Shown: positions 50,968-60,855 of the stretch, in pieces
Layout: each line of letters starts with the position of its first letter
Position numbering within the stretch: position 1 is the stretch's first letter
Assembly (NCBI RefSeq): GCF_002836415.1
Contig: NZ_PJBP01000175.1
Coordinates: 1 to 63,588, forward strand
Reading direction: 5' to 3'
DNA length: 63,588 nucleotides
Source: Psychromonas sp. MB-3u-54
Lineage (GTDB): Bacteria > Pseudomonadota > Gammaproteobacteria > Enterobacterales > Psychromonadaceae
The notes under the pieces: generated by a model
Told to the model about the DNA's origin: nothing
Database searches by the model: none
The model's input: only the letters and a program-made list of their open reading frames with translations
Program-made: the position numbers and the translations under genes

Positions 50968-52416
50968 TTAAGCTCGTTCTAAAATACTGGTGAGAGATAG
51001 TGTGAAACTGGCTCCCATAAACTTAAAGTGAGGAGTAACTTCCATACCTACAGAGTACCAACCTACTTCAGTATCAATGTCACTAACTGAAATTGCAGCT
51101 TTTCTTAATGGTCGTTGACTTCTTGTTGCTGCAGAAGGATTATCTTGATCGGCAACATATTGTCTTATCCATTTATTAAGCTCTGTTTCTAGCTCTGTTT
51201 TACTCTTCCAACTGCCTAAATTTTCGCGTTGTAATACCTTAATATAGTGAGCCAGCCTGTTTACTATAAATAAGTAAGGTAGTTGTGTACCTAAACGGAA
51301 ATTAATTTCAGCCTGTCGTCCTTCATCATCATTGGTGAATTTTTTAGGCAATTGAGTTGAATTAGAGGAGAAAAAGACCGCACTGTCAGAGTCTTTTCGG
51401 AGTGTAAAAGGAATAAAACCAAGTTCAGACAATTCAAATTCTTTCCTATCTGAAACTTTAAGTTCCACCGGTCCGAAAACTTTATCTGTGCCGCTATCAT
51501 TAACGATATCAATAGGTAAATCAGCTACTTCACCACCTGATTGTGGACCGATGATATTTGGACACCAACGATATTTTGCAAAACTGTTATTTAATCGAGT
51601 TGCATAAGCAAATGCCGCATTGCCCCACAGGTACTCTGACTTATTATTAATACTTTCTTTATAGTTAAAAGCACTTACCGGAATATTTTCACCATATGTT
51701 CGCCTCAACATAAATCGAGGTAAAGTAAGGCCGACATTTCTGGCATCATCACTGCTTCTAAAGTTACGCCAATTTAAATATTGCGGGCCTTCAAACATAG
51801 CTTCTAATTGTTTTAACTCAGGCAATTCTGAAAAATCTTCCAGTCCAAAAAATGCTTCACTTGCACTTGTTATAAATGGAGCATGTGTCATCGCACTTAA
51901 ACTGGACATATGACTCAGTAAATTCATATCAGGAGCTGAAGGGGAAATATAATAATTTCCAATAATCACGCCATAGGGATCGCCACCATATTGCCCAAAT
52001 TCATCGGTATAGACCTTACGATAAAGGCCTGTTTCAATTATATCAGCCGCATCTTCAAAATCTTCCAGTAACTCATTTTTGGATACGGATAAGACTTCAA
52101 CTTTTATATTTTCATTGAAATCTGTTCTATCGGTTAGCAGTTTTAAACTTCTCCATGGCGATTCCAGTGCTTGAAAAACACTATTATGGATAATTTCATC
52201 CATTTGCTTGCTGAGTTTTTCATCAAGCTCATCAATTAGAGATTCAACATAGCGTTTATCGACTCTTAGATCATCAAAATCGCAATCAGCTTCAAGTACT
52301 TGGGTAAGCAGAGTTTCCATCCCTTGACTTGCAATATCATAACTATATTGGTCACTTAAAAGCTTGCTTAAACCTAATATACTTCCAATTAATGATTTTT
52401 CTTTTATTGCTACCAT
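50968..52416 (-). CDS. tssC: T6SS sheath large subunit TssC
   Basis: Contractile-sheath large subunit (VipB/ImpC), 482 residues, full length. Diagnostic blocks: ALESPWRSLKLLTDRTDF, VYTDEFGQYGGDPYGVIIGNYYIS, LKQLEAMFEGPQYLNWRNFRSSDDARNVGLTLPRFMLR, YLWGNAAFAYATRLNNSF and WIRQYVADQDNPSAATRSQRPLRKA. It follows tssB after 108 bases. Polymerises with TssB around the Hcp tube. Confidence 0.97.
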   Translation of the reverse strand: MVAIKEKSLIGSILGLSKLLSDQYSYDIASQGMETLLTQVLEADCDFDDLRVDKRYVESLIDELDEKLSKQMDEIIHNSVFQALESPWRSLKLLTDRTDFNENIKVEVLSVSKNELLEDFEDAADIIETGLYRKVYTDEFGQYGGDPYGVIIGNYYISPSAPDMNLLSHMSSLSAMTHAPFITSASEAFFGLEDFSELPELKQLEAMFEGPQYLNWRNFRSSDDARNVGLTLPRFMLRRTYGENIPVSAFNYKESINNKSEYLWGNAAFAYATRLNNSFAKYRWCPNIIGPQSGGEVADLPIDIVNDSGTDKVFGPVELKVSDRKEFELSELGFIPFTLRKDSDSAVFFSSNSTQLPKKFTNDDEGRQAEINFRLGTQLPYLFIVNRLAHYIKVLQRENLGSWKSKTELETELNKWIRQYVADQDNPSAATRSQRPLRKAAISVSDIDTEVGWYSVGMEVTPHFKFMGASFTLSLTSILERA

Positions 52417-52524
52417 TTTTTACTCCTAAGAGGCACCGATGTTTTGTCATTATCTGCTAAGCCATATCTGTTTAGGCCGATCAGCAATAGAATAATTTCA
52501 TCCACTTACAGGTGCATATCCTAA

Positions 52525-53028
52525 TTATTTATTAGCAGATAAACCCAGCTCAAGTTTTAACTCATTTCGTGATTTTTCATCGCTTAAAAGGTGGCGTATT
52601 TGTTTACGCATTTGAGGGGAATTACCTATTGGACCTTTCAATGCTTTTAAAGCCTCTCTAAGCTCAAGCACTTTTTTCAATTCATCGACTTGTTGGATAA
52701 TGCTATCAGGCTCGAAATCACTTAACTTGTTGATGTTTAGAGATATATCAATTGGCTCATCATTTCCTTTAGTGATTTTATTTTCTACACTAAATTGAAC
52801 TTTAAGATCAAAGCTATTCATGACATCGGAGAAGTTATATTTATTTATATTAATTAACTTTCTATCTTCCAGAGAAGTAACTATTTGATTTTGAGTGAAA
52901 TCTCCTAAAACTAGCAGTTTGAAAGGAAGTTCAACGGCTTCTTTAGCGTTACCTACCGCTGGCTTATAAGATATATTAATACGCTCTTTAGGTGCAACTG
53001 AACCTGAACGTTTGTCTTTCATAGACAT
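52525..53028 (-). CDS. tssB: T6SS sheath small subunit TssB
   Basis: Contractile-sheath small subunit (VipA/ImpB), 167 residues. ERINISYKPAVGNAKEAVELPFKLLVLGDFT, KINKYNFSDVM-like ININKYNFSDVMNSF, DFEPDSIIQQVDELKKVLELREALKALKGPIGNSP and the C-terminal helix are typical. It is the first gene of the T6SS operon. GGAGGAT lies just upstream of the ATG, a strong ribosome site. Confidence 0.97.
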   Translation of the reverse strand: MSMKDKRSGSVAPKERINISYKPAVGNAKEAVELPFKLLVLGDFTQNQIVTSLEDRKLININKYNFSDVMNSFDLKVQFSVENKITKGNDEPIDISLNINKLSDFEPDSIIQQVDELKKVLELREALKALKGPIGNSPQMRKQIRHLLSDEKSRNELKLELGLSANK

Positions 53029-53324
53029 ATTATCCTCCAGTAAATTATAATGTTAACTTCTGCGACTCAGCTGATGAGGTAACAGAAAAAGCAATTAATC
53101 AATTATATCAAAAAGATATAAAAAACCATTTTCATATAAAAAAATAATATAAAAATTCTCTTTAGAAAGTAACATGGAATGGATTTTAAAAAAAAATATA
53201 TTTGTATTAACTTCTTTATAAATAGAGTTTGATCACGTTATCCGTCTGGAAAATAATTTTTTACAGTCTACCAGCAAGGGGTTCTGATTTTATGTGTGAA
53301 AATTATGTATAAAAAACGAACTAA

Positions 53325-53340
53325 AACCTGATATCAGGTT
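53325..53340. promoter_or_regulatory. Perfect 16-bp palindrome, possible operator
   Basis: AACCTGATATCAGGTT reads the same on both strands, about 300 bases upstream of tssB and 260 bases upstream of xerC, followed by an A-run. It is too short on T-tails for a terminator, so a repressor or activator site is possible. Confidence 0.4.
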
Positions 53341-53354
53341 AAAAAAAAACTAAT

Positions 53355-53370
53355 TGTGATCAAAATCTGA
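53355..53370. promoter_or_regulatory. CRP-like binding site
   Basis: TGTGA-N6-TCTGA matches the CRP consensus TGTGA-N6-TCACA at 8 of 10 positions, 15 bases from the palindrome. cAMP-CRP control is plausible but inferred. Confidence 0.4.
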
Positions 53371-53600
53371 ACATGGGGCAGAAAAATACCGTGAAATTAC
53401 CCATGCGGAACATGCATGGCTTCAGCTCTCCCGTTTCCCCTATAAATTATTCAGTTATTAAGCCCAAAAGAACAATAAATTGGTTAGAGTTTATTGTTTA
53501 ACTCGGTTATAAATAATAAAATTGATATCACCAGCAATAACGCTTTCATTCTCCAAAACCAAGATGACTTAAATGTTTTTATTTTGGCAGGAATAAAACT

Positions 53601-54500
53601 ATGAGTGCTTTACAACCTCTTATTGATAACTACTTAAATCATATTGCCAGCCAGCGTGGTTTGAGCCCGGTTACCATCACAAACTATCAGCGTAATTTAG
53701 CTGAATTTGTTACCTTATTAAATGAAAACAAAATAGGCTGCTGGACAGAGCTAGATGGTCAACTGGTGCGCTTAATGGTTAAAACGCTGCATAAAAAGGG
53801 CCTTAAAGCCCGTTCCATTGCAACCAAACTTTCCGCTTTACGCTCTTTTTTAGACTATTTAGTGCAGTTTGATATTTTAAGCAACAATCCGGCAAAGGGT
53901 ATATCAGCACCTAAATTGGATAAACCACTGCCTAAAAATGTGTCCGTTGATGATATGTTTCAATTGCTTGATATAGATGAAAAAGATCCGCTCAGTATCC
54001 GTGATCAGTGCATGATGGAACTGATGTACTCTTCTGGATTACGCCTGAGTGAGTTAGTGGGTATTAATTTACAAGATATAAAGTTATCTGCAAAAGAGGT
54101 CATGGTAACGGGTAAAGGAAGTAAACAACGATTATTACCTATTACCGATAGAGCGGTTGCGACTGTTAAAATTTGGCTTAAAATCCGTCCTGAATTTTGT
54201 ATAAAGGACGAAAAAGCACTGTTTGTTTCTAAACAAAAAAAGCGCATATCAGCGCGTAATGTACAGGCTAGAATGGAAAAATGGGGATTAAAACAAGCCT
54301 TGCCGGGCCATATAAATCCGCATAAATTACGCCACTCATTTGCCACCCATATGCTTGAATCAAGTGGTAATCTGCGTGCAGTGCAAACCTTGCTAGGTCA
54401 CGCAGATTTAGCCACAACTCAGATTTATACCCACCTGGATTTTCAGCATCTATCCAAAATTTATGACCAGGCACACCCGCGTGCTAAACGTAAAAAATAA
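53601..54500 (+). CDS. xerC: Site-specific recombinase XerC
   Basis: Tyrosine recombinase that, with XerD, resolves chromosome dimers at dif. It has 299 residues. The catalytic set is complete: Arg148 (SGLRLSEL), Lys172 (GKGSKQR), His241 and Arg244 (HKLRHSFATH), His267 (LGHADLATT) and nucleophile Tyr276 (QIYTHLDF). The C-terminal HADLATTQIYTHLDFQHL and the yigB-uvrD neighbours mark it as XerC rather than XerD. AGGA precedes the ATG. In relatives it follows dapF and yigA; here the T6SS island intervenes. Confidence 0.97.
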   Translation: MSALQPLIDNYLNHIASQRGLSPVTITNYQRNLAEFVTLLNENKIGCWTELDGQLVRLMVKTLHKKGLKARSIATKLSALRSFLDYLVQFDILSNNPAKGISAPKLDKPLPKNVSVDDMFQLLDIDEKDPLSIRDQCMMELMYSSGLRLSELVGINLQDIKLSAKEVMVTGKGSKQRLLPITDRAVATVKIWLKIRPEFCIKDEKALFVSKQKKRISARNVQARMEKWGLKQALPGHINPHKLRHSFATHMLESSGNLRAVQTLLGHADLATTQIYTHLDFQHLSKIYDQAHPRAKRKK

Positions 54501-54522
54501 CCACAGAGATGGATACGTCACT

Positions 54523-55230
54523 ATGAAATACTACCGAACAGTTAGACCTTTTAAAGCCATTAGTTTTGATCTTGATGATACCCTTTATGACAACCACCCA
54601 ATCATCAAAAAAGCTAATCAATCTATTATTGAGCACCTTAACCAGACCTATCCTGAACTGGCAGAATTGACCGAAAAACAGTGGTTATTATACAAAGAAA
54701 TTGAAGTGGCGGAATTTCCCGAAATAAGACATGATGTTTCTTTATGGAGAACCCAGACACTGACTCGAATCATGATCATTTACGGGATTCCAGAGTATAA
54801 GGCCATAAAGTACGCACAGCATGCATTTTCTGAGTTTCTAAAACTGCGCAGTGATTTTGTAGTCCCAAAAGACAGTTTACAACTATTGAATAAGCTCGCA
54901 AAAATTTACCCGGTAATCGCTATTACTAATGGTAATGTTGATGAATTTAAAATCCAACTTAATGATAAATTTAAGTTTATTTTAAAAGCCGGTAATGGTT
55001 TTAAATCCAAACCGGAAGCCGATCTGTTCATTGAAGCGGCTAGACGTTTGAATATTGAAGTCAGTGATATTTTACATGTCGGTGATCATTTAATCAGTGA
55101 TGTTTATGGCGCTCAAAACAATGGAGCACAAGCCGTTTGGTTTAATCCGAATAAGCAGTCTCTGAGTGGTGCGATGTTATTGCCAACGGTGGAAATCAGT
55201 CGTTTAGATCAACTATATAAACTGCTATAA
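54523..55230 (+). CDS. yigB: HAD-family phosphatase YigB
   Basis: HAD-superfamily hydrolase, 235 residues. Motif I is ISFDLDDTLYD (nucleophile Asp). Motif II is IAITNGN, the conserved Lys is in FKSKPEADLF, and motif III is ILHVGDHLISDVYGAQ. In E. coli YigB hydrolyses FMN (5-amino-6-ribitylamino-uracil 5'-phosphate has also been proposed). I start it at 54523, where MKYYRTVRPFKAISFD aligns with E. coli; a longer frame overlapping xerC is not conserved. It ends 36 bases before uvrD. Confidence 0.93.
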   Translation: MKYYRTVRPFKAISFDLDDTLYDNHPIIKKANQSIIEHLNQTYPELAELTEKQWLLYKEIEVAEFPEIRHDVSLWRTQTLTRIMIIYGIPEYKAIKYAQHAFSEFLKLRSDFVVPKDSLQLLNKLAKIYPVIAITNGNVDEFKIQLNDKFKFILKAGNGFKSKPEADLFIEAARRLNIEVSDILHVGDHLISDVYGAQNNGAQAVWFNPNKQSLSGAMLLPTVEISRLDQLYKLL

Positions 55231-55266
55231 TTTTCTTTTACTGAATAAATAAACAGGTCTTTTGTT

Positions 55267-57438
55267 ATGGATGTTTCCTACTTAATTGATGATTTAAATG
55301 ATCACCAGCGTGCTGCTGTTTCCGCACCCGAGCAAAACATGCTGGTTTTAGCCGGTGCCGGTAGTGGTAAAACACGTGTATTAACGCATCGAATCGCATG
55401 GTTGATGCAGGTAGAAAACATTCCAACATATTCTATTTTGGCGGTTACCTTTACCAATAAAGCCGCCAAGGAGATGCGTGGCCGTATTACCGATATTTGC
55501 CCGCAACAGATAGGTGGGATGTGGATAGGTACTTTCCATGGCACTGCCCACCGTTTATTGCGTCTGCATTATCAAGAAGCCAATTTACCTGAACAGTTTC
55601 AAATAATTGATAGCGATGATCAGAAAAAAATGGTTAAACGTATTATCAAAAGTCTTAATTTAGATGAAAAATATTACCCCGCTAAAGAGCTACAATGGTA
55701 CATCAACGATAAAAAAGATGAGGGTTTACGGGCAGAACATATTCAGGTTGGTTATAGCCAGCAAGAAAAACAACGCCTGCAGGTTTATCAAGCCTACGAA
55801 GAGGCCTGCCAACTTGCCGGATTAGTTGATTTCGCAGAATTATTATTACGTGCCCACGAATTGTTATTAAATAACCCTTCTCTGTTATTACATTATCAGC
55901 AACGTTTCCGTCATGTGCTGGTCGATGAGTTTCAAGATACCAATAAACTTCAATATGCCTGGTTAAACCTGCTGACCGAGAACAACAGTTATTTGACCAT
56001 AGTCGGAGATGACGACCAGTCAATTTATGGTTGGCGCGGCGCTGACGTTGAGAATATTCAACGTTTTTTAAGAGAAAAGCACAATCCGGTCACCGTGTGT
56101 TTAGAGCAAAATTACCGGTCAACGGGGCATATATTAAATGCCTCTAACCAGCTGATTAAAAATAATAGTGATAGATTGGGGAAAGAGTTATGGACCAGCG
56201 GCGAAGATGGCCAGCCGATTGCCATTTACAGCGCATTTAATGATTATGATGAAACACGTTATGTTACCTCGCAGCTAAAATTATGGAAAAATAGCGGTAA
56301 AAAATTGGCTGAGTGTGCCATTTTATACCGCAGCAATGCACAATCTCGTCTTTTTGAAGAACAGTTAATGGCACAGCAGATCCCCTATCATATTTATGGT
56401 GGTCAGCGCTTCTTTGATCGTTTAGAGATAAAAGACAGTATCGCCTATCTGCGTTTAATCAATAATCATCAAGATGATGCGGCATTTGAACGTATTATCA
56501 ATAAACCTAAACGTAAAATTGGTAATACCACCCTTGATAAGATTCGACTTTGTGCCCGCGAGCAGGGTTATACCATGTGGCAGGCGAGTCTGTTTATAAT
56601 TGAACAAAAACAACTGAGTGCGGGTGCGAAAACTTCATTATCCGGGTTTATTGAATTAATAAAGCGTTTCGAAAGTGAAACCTCTGAGCTGCCTTTATTT
56701 CAGACCGTTGATCATGTTATCCGTCACTCCGGTCTGCATAGCATGTTCGAAAATGAAAAAGGTGAAAAATCACGCAGCCGTATAGAAAATTTACAAGAGC
56801 TGGTTTCCGCAACTAAATCCTTTGTGATCCCTGCCGAAGAGCAGGAGATGAGTGAAGTGACAGCATTTTTAGCCTATGCAGCGCTGGAATCAGGTGATAA
56901 TCAGGCCGATGAGTTTGATGATGCCGTACAATTAATGACGATGCATGCAGCAAAAGGCTTGGAATTTCCGCAAGTCTTTATGGTGGGTGTCGAAGAAGGG
57001 ATGTTTCCCGGGCAGCAATCCGCCGATGATGAAGTGCGTCTAGCCGAAGAACGTCGCCTTTGTTATGTTGGTATGACCAGAGCGATGCAAAAACTGACCC
57101 TTTGTCATGCGGAAAGCCGCCGTTTATACGGACAAGAAAAATTTCATTCTCCTTCGCGTTTTATTAGCGAGCTGCCGGAACAGGATATTGAATATATTCG
57201 TCTTAAAACTCAGGTACGAAGAGTCCAGCAACCAAGCATTAAGCAGCCCGCATTTACTCGGGAAAGTCAGGGGGTTTCAGGCTTTAATATTGGCCAGCAG
57301 GTAATACATCCTAAATTTGGAGAAGGCACTGTTATTGCGCAGGAAGGCAGCGGAGAAAACAGTCGCTTACAAGTGAATTTCATGGGTGTCGGCAGTAAAT
57401 GGTTAATGACCGCTTACGCTCGCCTAGAGATAGCATAG
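55267..57438 (+). CDS. uvrD: DNA helicase II UvrD
   Basis: Superfamily 1A 3'-5' helicase for nucleotide-excision and mismatch repair, 723 residues. Walker A AGAGSGKTRVL, VTFTNKAAKEM, Walker B VDEFQDTNKLQ, GDDDQSIYGWRGA, LEQNYRST, TMHAAKGLEFPQVF and VGMTRAM are all in order. The C-terminal tail includes a conserved FGEGTVIAQEGSGENSRLQVNF segment (tudor-like). Full length; usual neighbour of yigB. Confidence 0.98.
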   Translation: MDVSYLIDDLNDHQRAAVSAPEQNMLVLAGAGSGKTRVLTHRIAWLMQVENIPTYSILAVTFTNKAAKEMRGRITDICPQQIGGMWIGTFHGTAHRLLRLHYQEANLPEQFQIIDSDDQKKMVKRIIKSLNLDEKYYPAKELQWYINDKKDEGLRAEHIQVGYSQQEKQRLQVYQAYEEACQLAGLVDFAELLLRAHELLLNNPSLLLHYQQRFRHVLVDEFQDTNKLQYAWLNLLTENNSYLTIVGDDDQSIYGWRGADVENIQRFLREKHNPVTVCLEQNYRSTGHILNASNQLIKNNSDRLGKELWTSGEDGQPIAIYSAFNDYDETRYVTSQLKLWKNSGKKLAECAILYRSNAQSRLFEEQLMAQQIPYHIYGGQRFFDRLEIKDSIAYLRLINNHQDDAAFERIINKPKRKIGNTTLDKIRLCAREQGYTMWQASLFIIEQKQLSAGAKTSLSGFIELIKRFESETSELPLFQTVDHVIRHSGLHSMFENEKGEKSRSRIENLQELVSATKSFVIPAEEQEMSEVTAFLAYAALESGDNQADEFDDAVQLMTMHAAKGLEFPQVFMVGVEEGMFPGQQSADDEVRLAEERRLCYVGMTRAMQKLTLCHAESRRLYGQEKFHSPSRFISELPEQDIEYIRLKTQVRRVQQPSIKQPAFTRESQGVSGFNIGQQVIHPKFGEGTVIAQEGSGENSRLQVNFMGVGSKWLMTAYARLEIA

Positions 57439-57445
57439 GCAGTTG

Positions 57446-57486
57446 TATCAATATAAGGTGAAAATCGAGTATATATTGATATTTTT
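57446..57486 (+). terminator. AT-rich terminator after uvrD
   Basis: A perfect 10-base stem (57446-57455 with 57472-57481) and a 16-base loop, followed by five T, starting eight bases after the uvrD stop. The stem is AT-rich, so strength is uncertain. Confidence 0.5.
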
Positions 57487-57627
57487 GATGTTTAAATGAA
57501 AAAAGCTTAATTAAACTTTATATAACTGTTTTTTACGGTACTGAGAACTTACTCCTGTTTAGCGGCAAAATTAATGATAACTTCTATAGTAGAGGTTATT
57601 CGAACCGTTCATATTAAGGAGTGTATT

Positions 57628-58083
57628 ATGCGCCCTAAGCCTATAAAGGATTTCCTTATCTATATAGAGGAATGTCATCAGGCCCTAGCTGATTTGTATC
57701 TTAGACTTAGCCTTGAGGAAAATAATGAGAAGGTAAAATTATTACTCGATTTTATGAAAAATAAAGAGCAGTTATCCCGCCTGCAGCTTCATCAATATAA
57801 GCAACAGGCCCCCTCCGGTTTATTAGAAACTGACTTAGATAGTGAATTTGATCAACATTTTTTGAGCAAATGTCAGCAGACGGAATTAAAAGCTGAATTA
57901 TCCTTTGATGATGTTGTCGCTTTGGCAATCCGCTTTGACATACAACTTATAGAGTTACTGCAGACCGCAGCCCATGATTCACCCACCATAGAGGCAGAAA
58001 TAGCGCTTGGAAAGCTAGCAAATCAGGAAGAGGAAACCTTACACCATGTAGTGACTGCCCGCCATGAATTCGAATATATGTAA
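57628..58083 (+). CDS. All-helical ferritin-like hypothetical protein
   Basis: Protein of 151 residues that I cannot name. It is predicted to be mostly helical, with a spacing that recalls rubrerythrin/ferritin-like four-helix proteins: DFLIYIEECHQALADLY, EKVKLLLDFMKNKEQLSRLQLHQYKQ, LSFDDVVALAIRFDIQLIELLQTAA and IEAEIALGKLANQEEETLHHVVTARHE. Only the last helix has a clear ExxxH-type metal site, so a functional iron site is uncertain. AAGGAG lies seven bases before the ATG at 57628; a longer frame from 57574 has no such support. It stands alone between uvrD and argS. Confidence 0.6.
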   Translation: MRPKPIKDFLIYIEECHQALADLYLRLSLEENNEKVKLLLDFMKNKEQLSRLQLHQYKQQAPSGLLETDLDSEFDQHFLSKCQQTELKAELSFDDVVALAIRFDIQLIELLQTAAHDSPTIEAEIALGKLANQEEETLHHVVTARHEFEYM

Positions 58084-58355
58084 TTTATTACGGTCAATCA
58101 TTCATCATCCTTACCGACTTGACTCAGGTTATCTTATATTTACTCTCTTTTTAGGGGTTCAAAACGATGCTCAAAAACTTATTATTCTAAAGCGGCTATT
58201 ATAGTGTTCCCTCCCCCTTTTTAATGCTTAACCTGACTAAACGCTTAAGCATCTAATCTAATTTCTCTCAAGTATTTATTTTAACCTAGTCTTCATCGCT
58301 TATAAACGGTAGAATCTGCGCTTATTATTGTCCCGTATCTATTGGTAATTTATCT

Positions 58356-60104
58356 ATGAAAGCGCATATCCAGCAACTACTCGAGCAAGCTATTGTTTGC
58401 CTCATAAAACAACAAATTATTCCTGCGGATACCCAGCCTCGCATCAATATTGATCGCACCAAAGATAAATCCCACGGTGACTACGCAAATAATTTAGCAT
58501 TAATGTTAGCAAAACCTGCCAAACAAAACCCGCGCCATCTTGCTGAACTGATCGTTGCCAACATACCTGAATCGACCTTAGTTATAAAAATGGAAATAGC
58601 GGGCCCCGGATTTATTAACTTTTTTATTAATCCTAACTTTCTGGAAAAACAGATTGATAGCGCTTATTCGAATGAAAGACTAAATGTGCAGATAGAAGCG
58701 AATCCGCAAACAATAGTAATAGATTATTCATCGCCAAATCTGGCCAAAGAGATGCATGTTGGTCACCTGCGCTCATCTATTATTGGTGATGCGGTAGCGC
58801 GGACCTTAGAATTTCAAGGTAATAAAGTTATCCGTCAGAACCATGTGGGCGATTGGGGTACACAGTTTGGTATGTTGCTCGCTTATATGGAAGAATTACG
58901 GGCCAAAGGTGAGCCTATTGAAAATAATCTGGCTAATTTAGAGATTTTTTATCGGGCTGCAAAAGCACGTTTTGATGAATCAGAAGATTTTGCAACCCGT
59001 GCACGCAATTTAGTGGTTGAACTCCAGAGTGGCAATGAAGAATGTTTAAAACTGTGGTCACAATTTAATGAAACCAGTCTTTCACACTGCCAGGAAACCT
59101 ATCAACGTTTAGGTGTAAGCCTGACCCGTGCAGACGTCCGGGGAGAAAGCAGTTATAACGACCAGTTAGCGGTGATTGTAGAAGATCTTGATAAACAGGG
59201 TTTATTACAACAAAGCCAAGGCGCTAAATGTGTCTTTTTGGATAATTTTAAAAATAAAGAAGGCGAGCCTCTACCTGTTATTATTCAGAAGAAAGATGGT
59301 GGTTTCCTTTATGCAACATCGGATCTCGCCGCGATGCGTTATCGCCAGAATGAACTCAATGCCGATCGCATTCTTTATTTTGTAGATGCCCGCCAGGGTT
59401 TACACTTCCAGCAGGTTTTTGAAGTTGCCCGTTCGGCAGGTTTTGTTAATGATAAAACCTCACTTGAACATATGCCCTTCGGAACAGTAATGGGAGAAGA
59501 TGGACGTCCCTTTAAAACTCGCTCAGGTTCGGTTGCCAAATTAGCGGATTTGCTAACGGAAGCAGAAATGCGTGCTTATGAGTTAGTAAAAGAAAAAAAT
59601 AAAGAAATGTCTGAACAGGAGCTTCGCCACATAGCTTCTGTTGTGGGTATCTCTTCGGTTAAATATGCCGATCTTTCTAAAAATCGTACCAGTGATTATA
59701 CTTTTAGTTTTGATAGCATGCTCAGTTTTGAAGGTAATACCGCGCCGTATCTGCTTTATGCATACACCCGTGTCGTGAGTATCTTTAATAAAGCAGGTAT
59801 TGAAATGGGCGGCGTCACTGCAGCGCTTTCTTTAACCGAAGAAAAAGAAATAGACTTGGCCAATAAGCTTATCCAATTTGATGAGATTATTAAGCAAGTT
59901 GCTAAACAGGGTATGCCGCACTTTTTATGTTCATACTTGTTTGAATTAGCCGGACTCTTTTCAAGCTTTTACGAGGCTTGCCCTATTTTGATTGCGGAAA
60001 CGGAAACACAAAAACAAAGCCGCCTGAAACTGGCTGGATTAACCGCTAAAACGCTTAAGCAAGGTTTGTCATTATTGGGAATTAATACGCTGGAGCGCAT
60101 GTAA
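58356..60104 (+). CDS. argS: Arginyl-tRNA synthetase ArgS
   Basis: Class I synthetase charging tRNA-Arg, 582 residues. The N-terminal Add-1 domain contains [20 protein letters not shown]. The HIGH-type motif is HVGHLRSS, and the KMSK loop is replaced by FKTRSGSVA, typical of bacterial ArgRS lacking the canonical Lys. The C-terminal anticodon-binding helical domain ([18 protein letters not shown]) is present. The 272 bases upstream contain no gene. Followed three bases later by ftsN. Confidence 0.98.
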   Translation: MKAHIQQLLEQAIVCLIKQQIIPADTQPRINIDRTKDKSHGDYANNLALMLAKPAKQNPRHLAELIVANIPESTLVIKMEIAGPGFINFFINPNFLEKQIDSAYSNERLNVQIEANPQTIVIDYSSPNLAKEMHVGHLRSSIIGDAVARTLEFQGNKVIRQNHVGDWGTQFGMLLAYMEELRAKGEPIENNLANLEIFYRAAKARFDESEDFATRARNLVVELQSGNEECLKLWSQFNETSLSHCQETYQRLGVSLTRADVRGESSYNDQLAVIVEDLDKQGLLQQSQGAKCVFLDNFKNKEGEPLPVIIQKKDGGFLYATSDLAAMRYRQNELNADRILYFVDARQGLHFQQVFEVARSAGFVNDKTSLEHMPFGTVMGEDGRPFKTRSGSVAKLADLLTEAEMRAYELVKEKNKEMSEQELRHIASVVGISSVKYADLSKNRTSDYTFSFDSMLSFEGNTAPYLLYAYTRVVSIFNKAGIEMGGVTAALSLTEEKEIDLANKLIQFDEIIKQVAKQGMPHFLCSYLFELAGLFSSFYEACPILIAETETQKQSRLKLAGLTAKTLKQGLSLLGINTLERM

Positions 60105-60107
60105 TCT

Positions 60108-60641
60108 ATGGCGACCGAAAACAGACGAAAATCGGCTAAATCGGGAGCACCAAAAAAAGCCGCCGCGCGTAAACGCTCGGCGGTAAAAAAAACAACATCT
60201 ATTCCCTACTTAGCTATTCTGGCTGTTGTACTGATCATGGGATTTATTGGTTTTTTTATGTTTGGGGTTGAAAAACCGTCCGTACCACAAACAGTCAATA
60301 AACCTGTTCAGAAAAAAGAGGACGTTTTACCTGAAAAACCTCAACCAATCTGGGAATATGAAAAAACCCTTAAGACCAAAAAAATAACCGTTGATATACC
60401 CGAAAAGAAAGAGGCAACCAGACCTTATCAAATGCAGTGTGCTTCATTCCGCGCACGGGGTGATGCAGAGTCACTCAAAGCTAAAATTGCATTTCAGGGT
60501 TTAAACAGCGAAGTAAGAAAAACAGGTAATTGGTATCGGGTTATTTTAGGGCCCTATGAACGTAAAAGATTGGCAGAAAAACACCGTCATAAGCTGCAGC
60601 GTGCTAAAATTAACGGTTGCCAAATTTGGTTCTGGCGTTAA
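60108..60641 (+). CDS. ftsN: Cell division protein FtsN
   Basis: Single-pass division protein of 177 residues that triggers septal peptidoglycan synthesis. It has a basic cytosolic start (RRKSAKSGAPKKAAARKRSAVKK), one membrane helix (IPYLAILAVVLIMGFIGFFMF, about 32-52), a proline/lysine linker and a C-terminal SPOR domain (YQMQCASFRARGDAESLKAKIAFQGL, NWYRVILGPYERKRLAE) for binding denuded glycan. E. coli FtsN is much longer (319); the linker is short here. The order argS-ftsN-hslV is also seen in relatives. Confidence 0.92.
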   Translation: MATENRRKSAKSGAPKKAAARKRSAVKKTTSIPYLAILAVVLIMGFIGFFMFGVEKPSVPQTVNKPVQKKEDVLPEKPQPIWEYEKTLKTKKITVDIPEKKEATRPYQMQCASFRARGDAESLKAKIAFQGLNSEVRKTGNWYRVILGPYERKRLAEKHRHKLQRAKINGCQIWFWR

Positions 60642-60855
60642 AAATAAAAGCCTTTTAAAAAAACATTCATTTGTTACCTGACAGCAAAATAAATAATGAA
60701 GCGATCATGTTGTAAAATAGGCATAAATCCTTCGACTGTTGATTTAAATGGGTATTCCCTCCTTTTAATTCATATTATAATTTTATTCCTTTTGCTATAA
60801 ATCTAATTTATGGCAATTCCATTAAATATCAATTTATTGGAATTGCTATTATTCC

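Larger units (their letters stand above)
53029..53600. other. 572-bp regulatory gap between tssB and xerC
   Basis: An AT-rich gap between the divergent tssB and xerC genes. It contains a perfect palindrome and a CRP-like site (listed separately) and no open frame I can support. I found no clear sigma-54 GG-N10-GC element on the tssB strand. The T6SS promoter and one xerC promoter should lie here. Confidence 0.6.
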
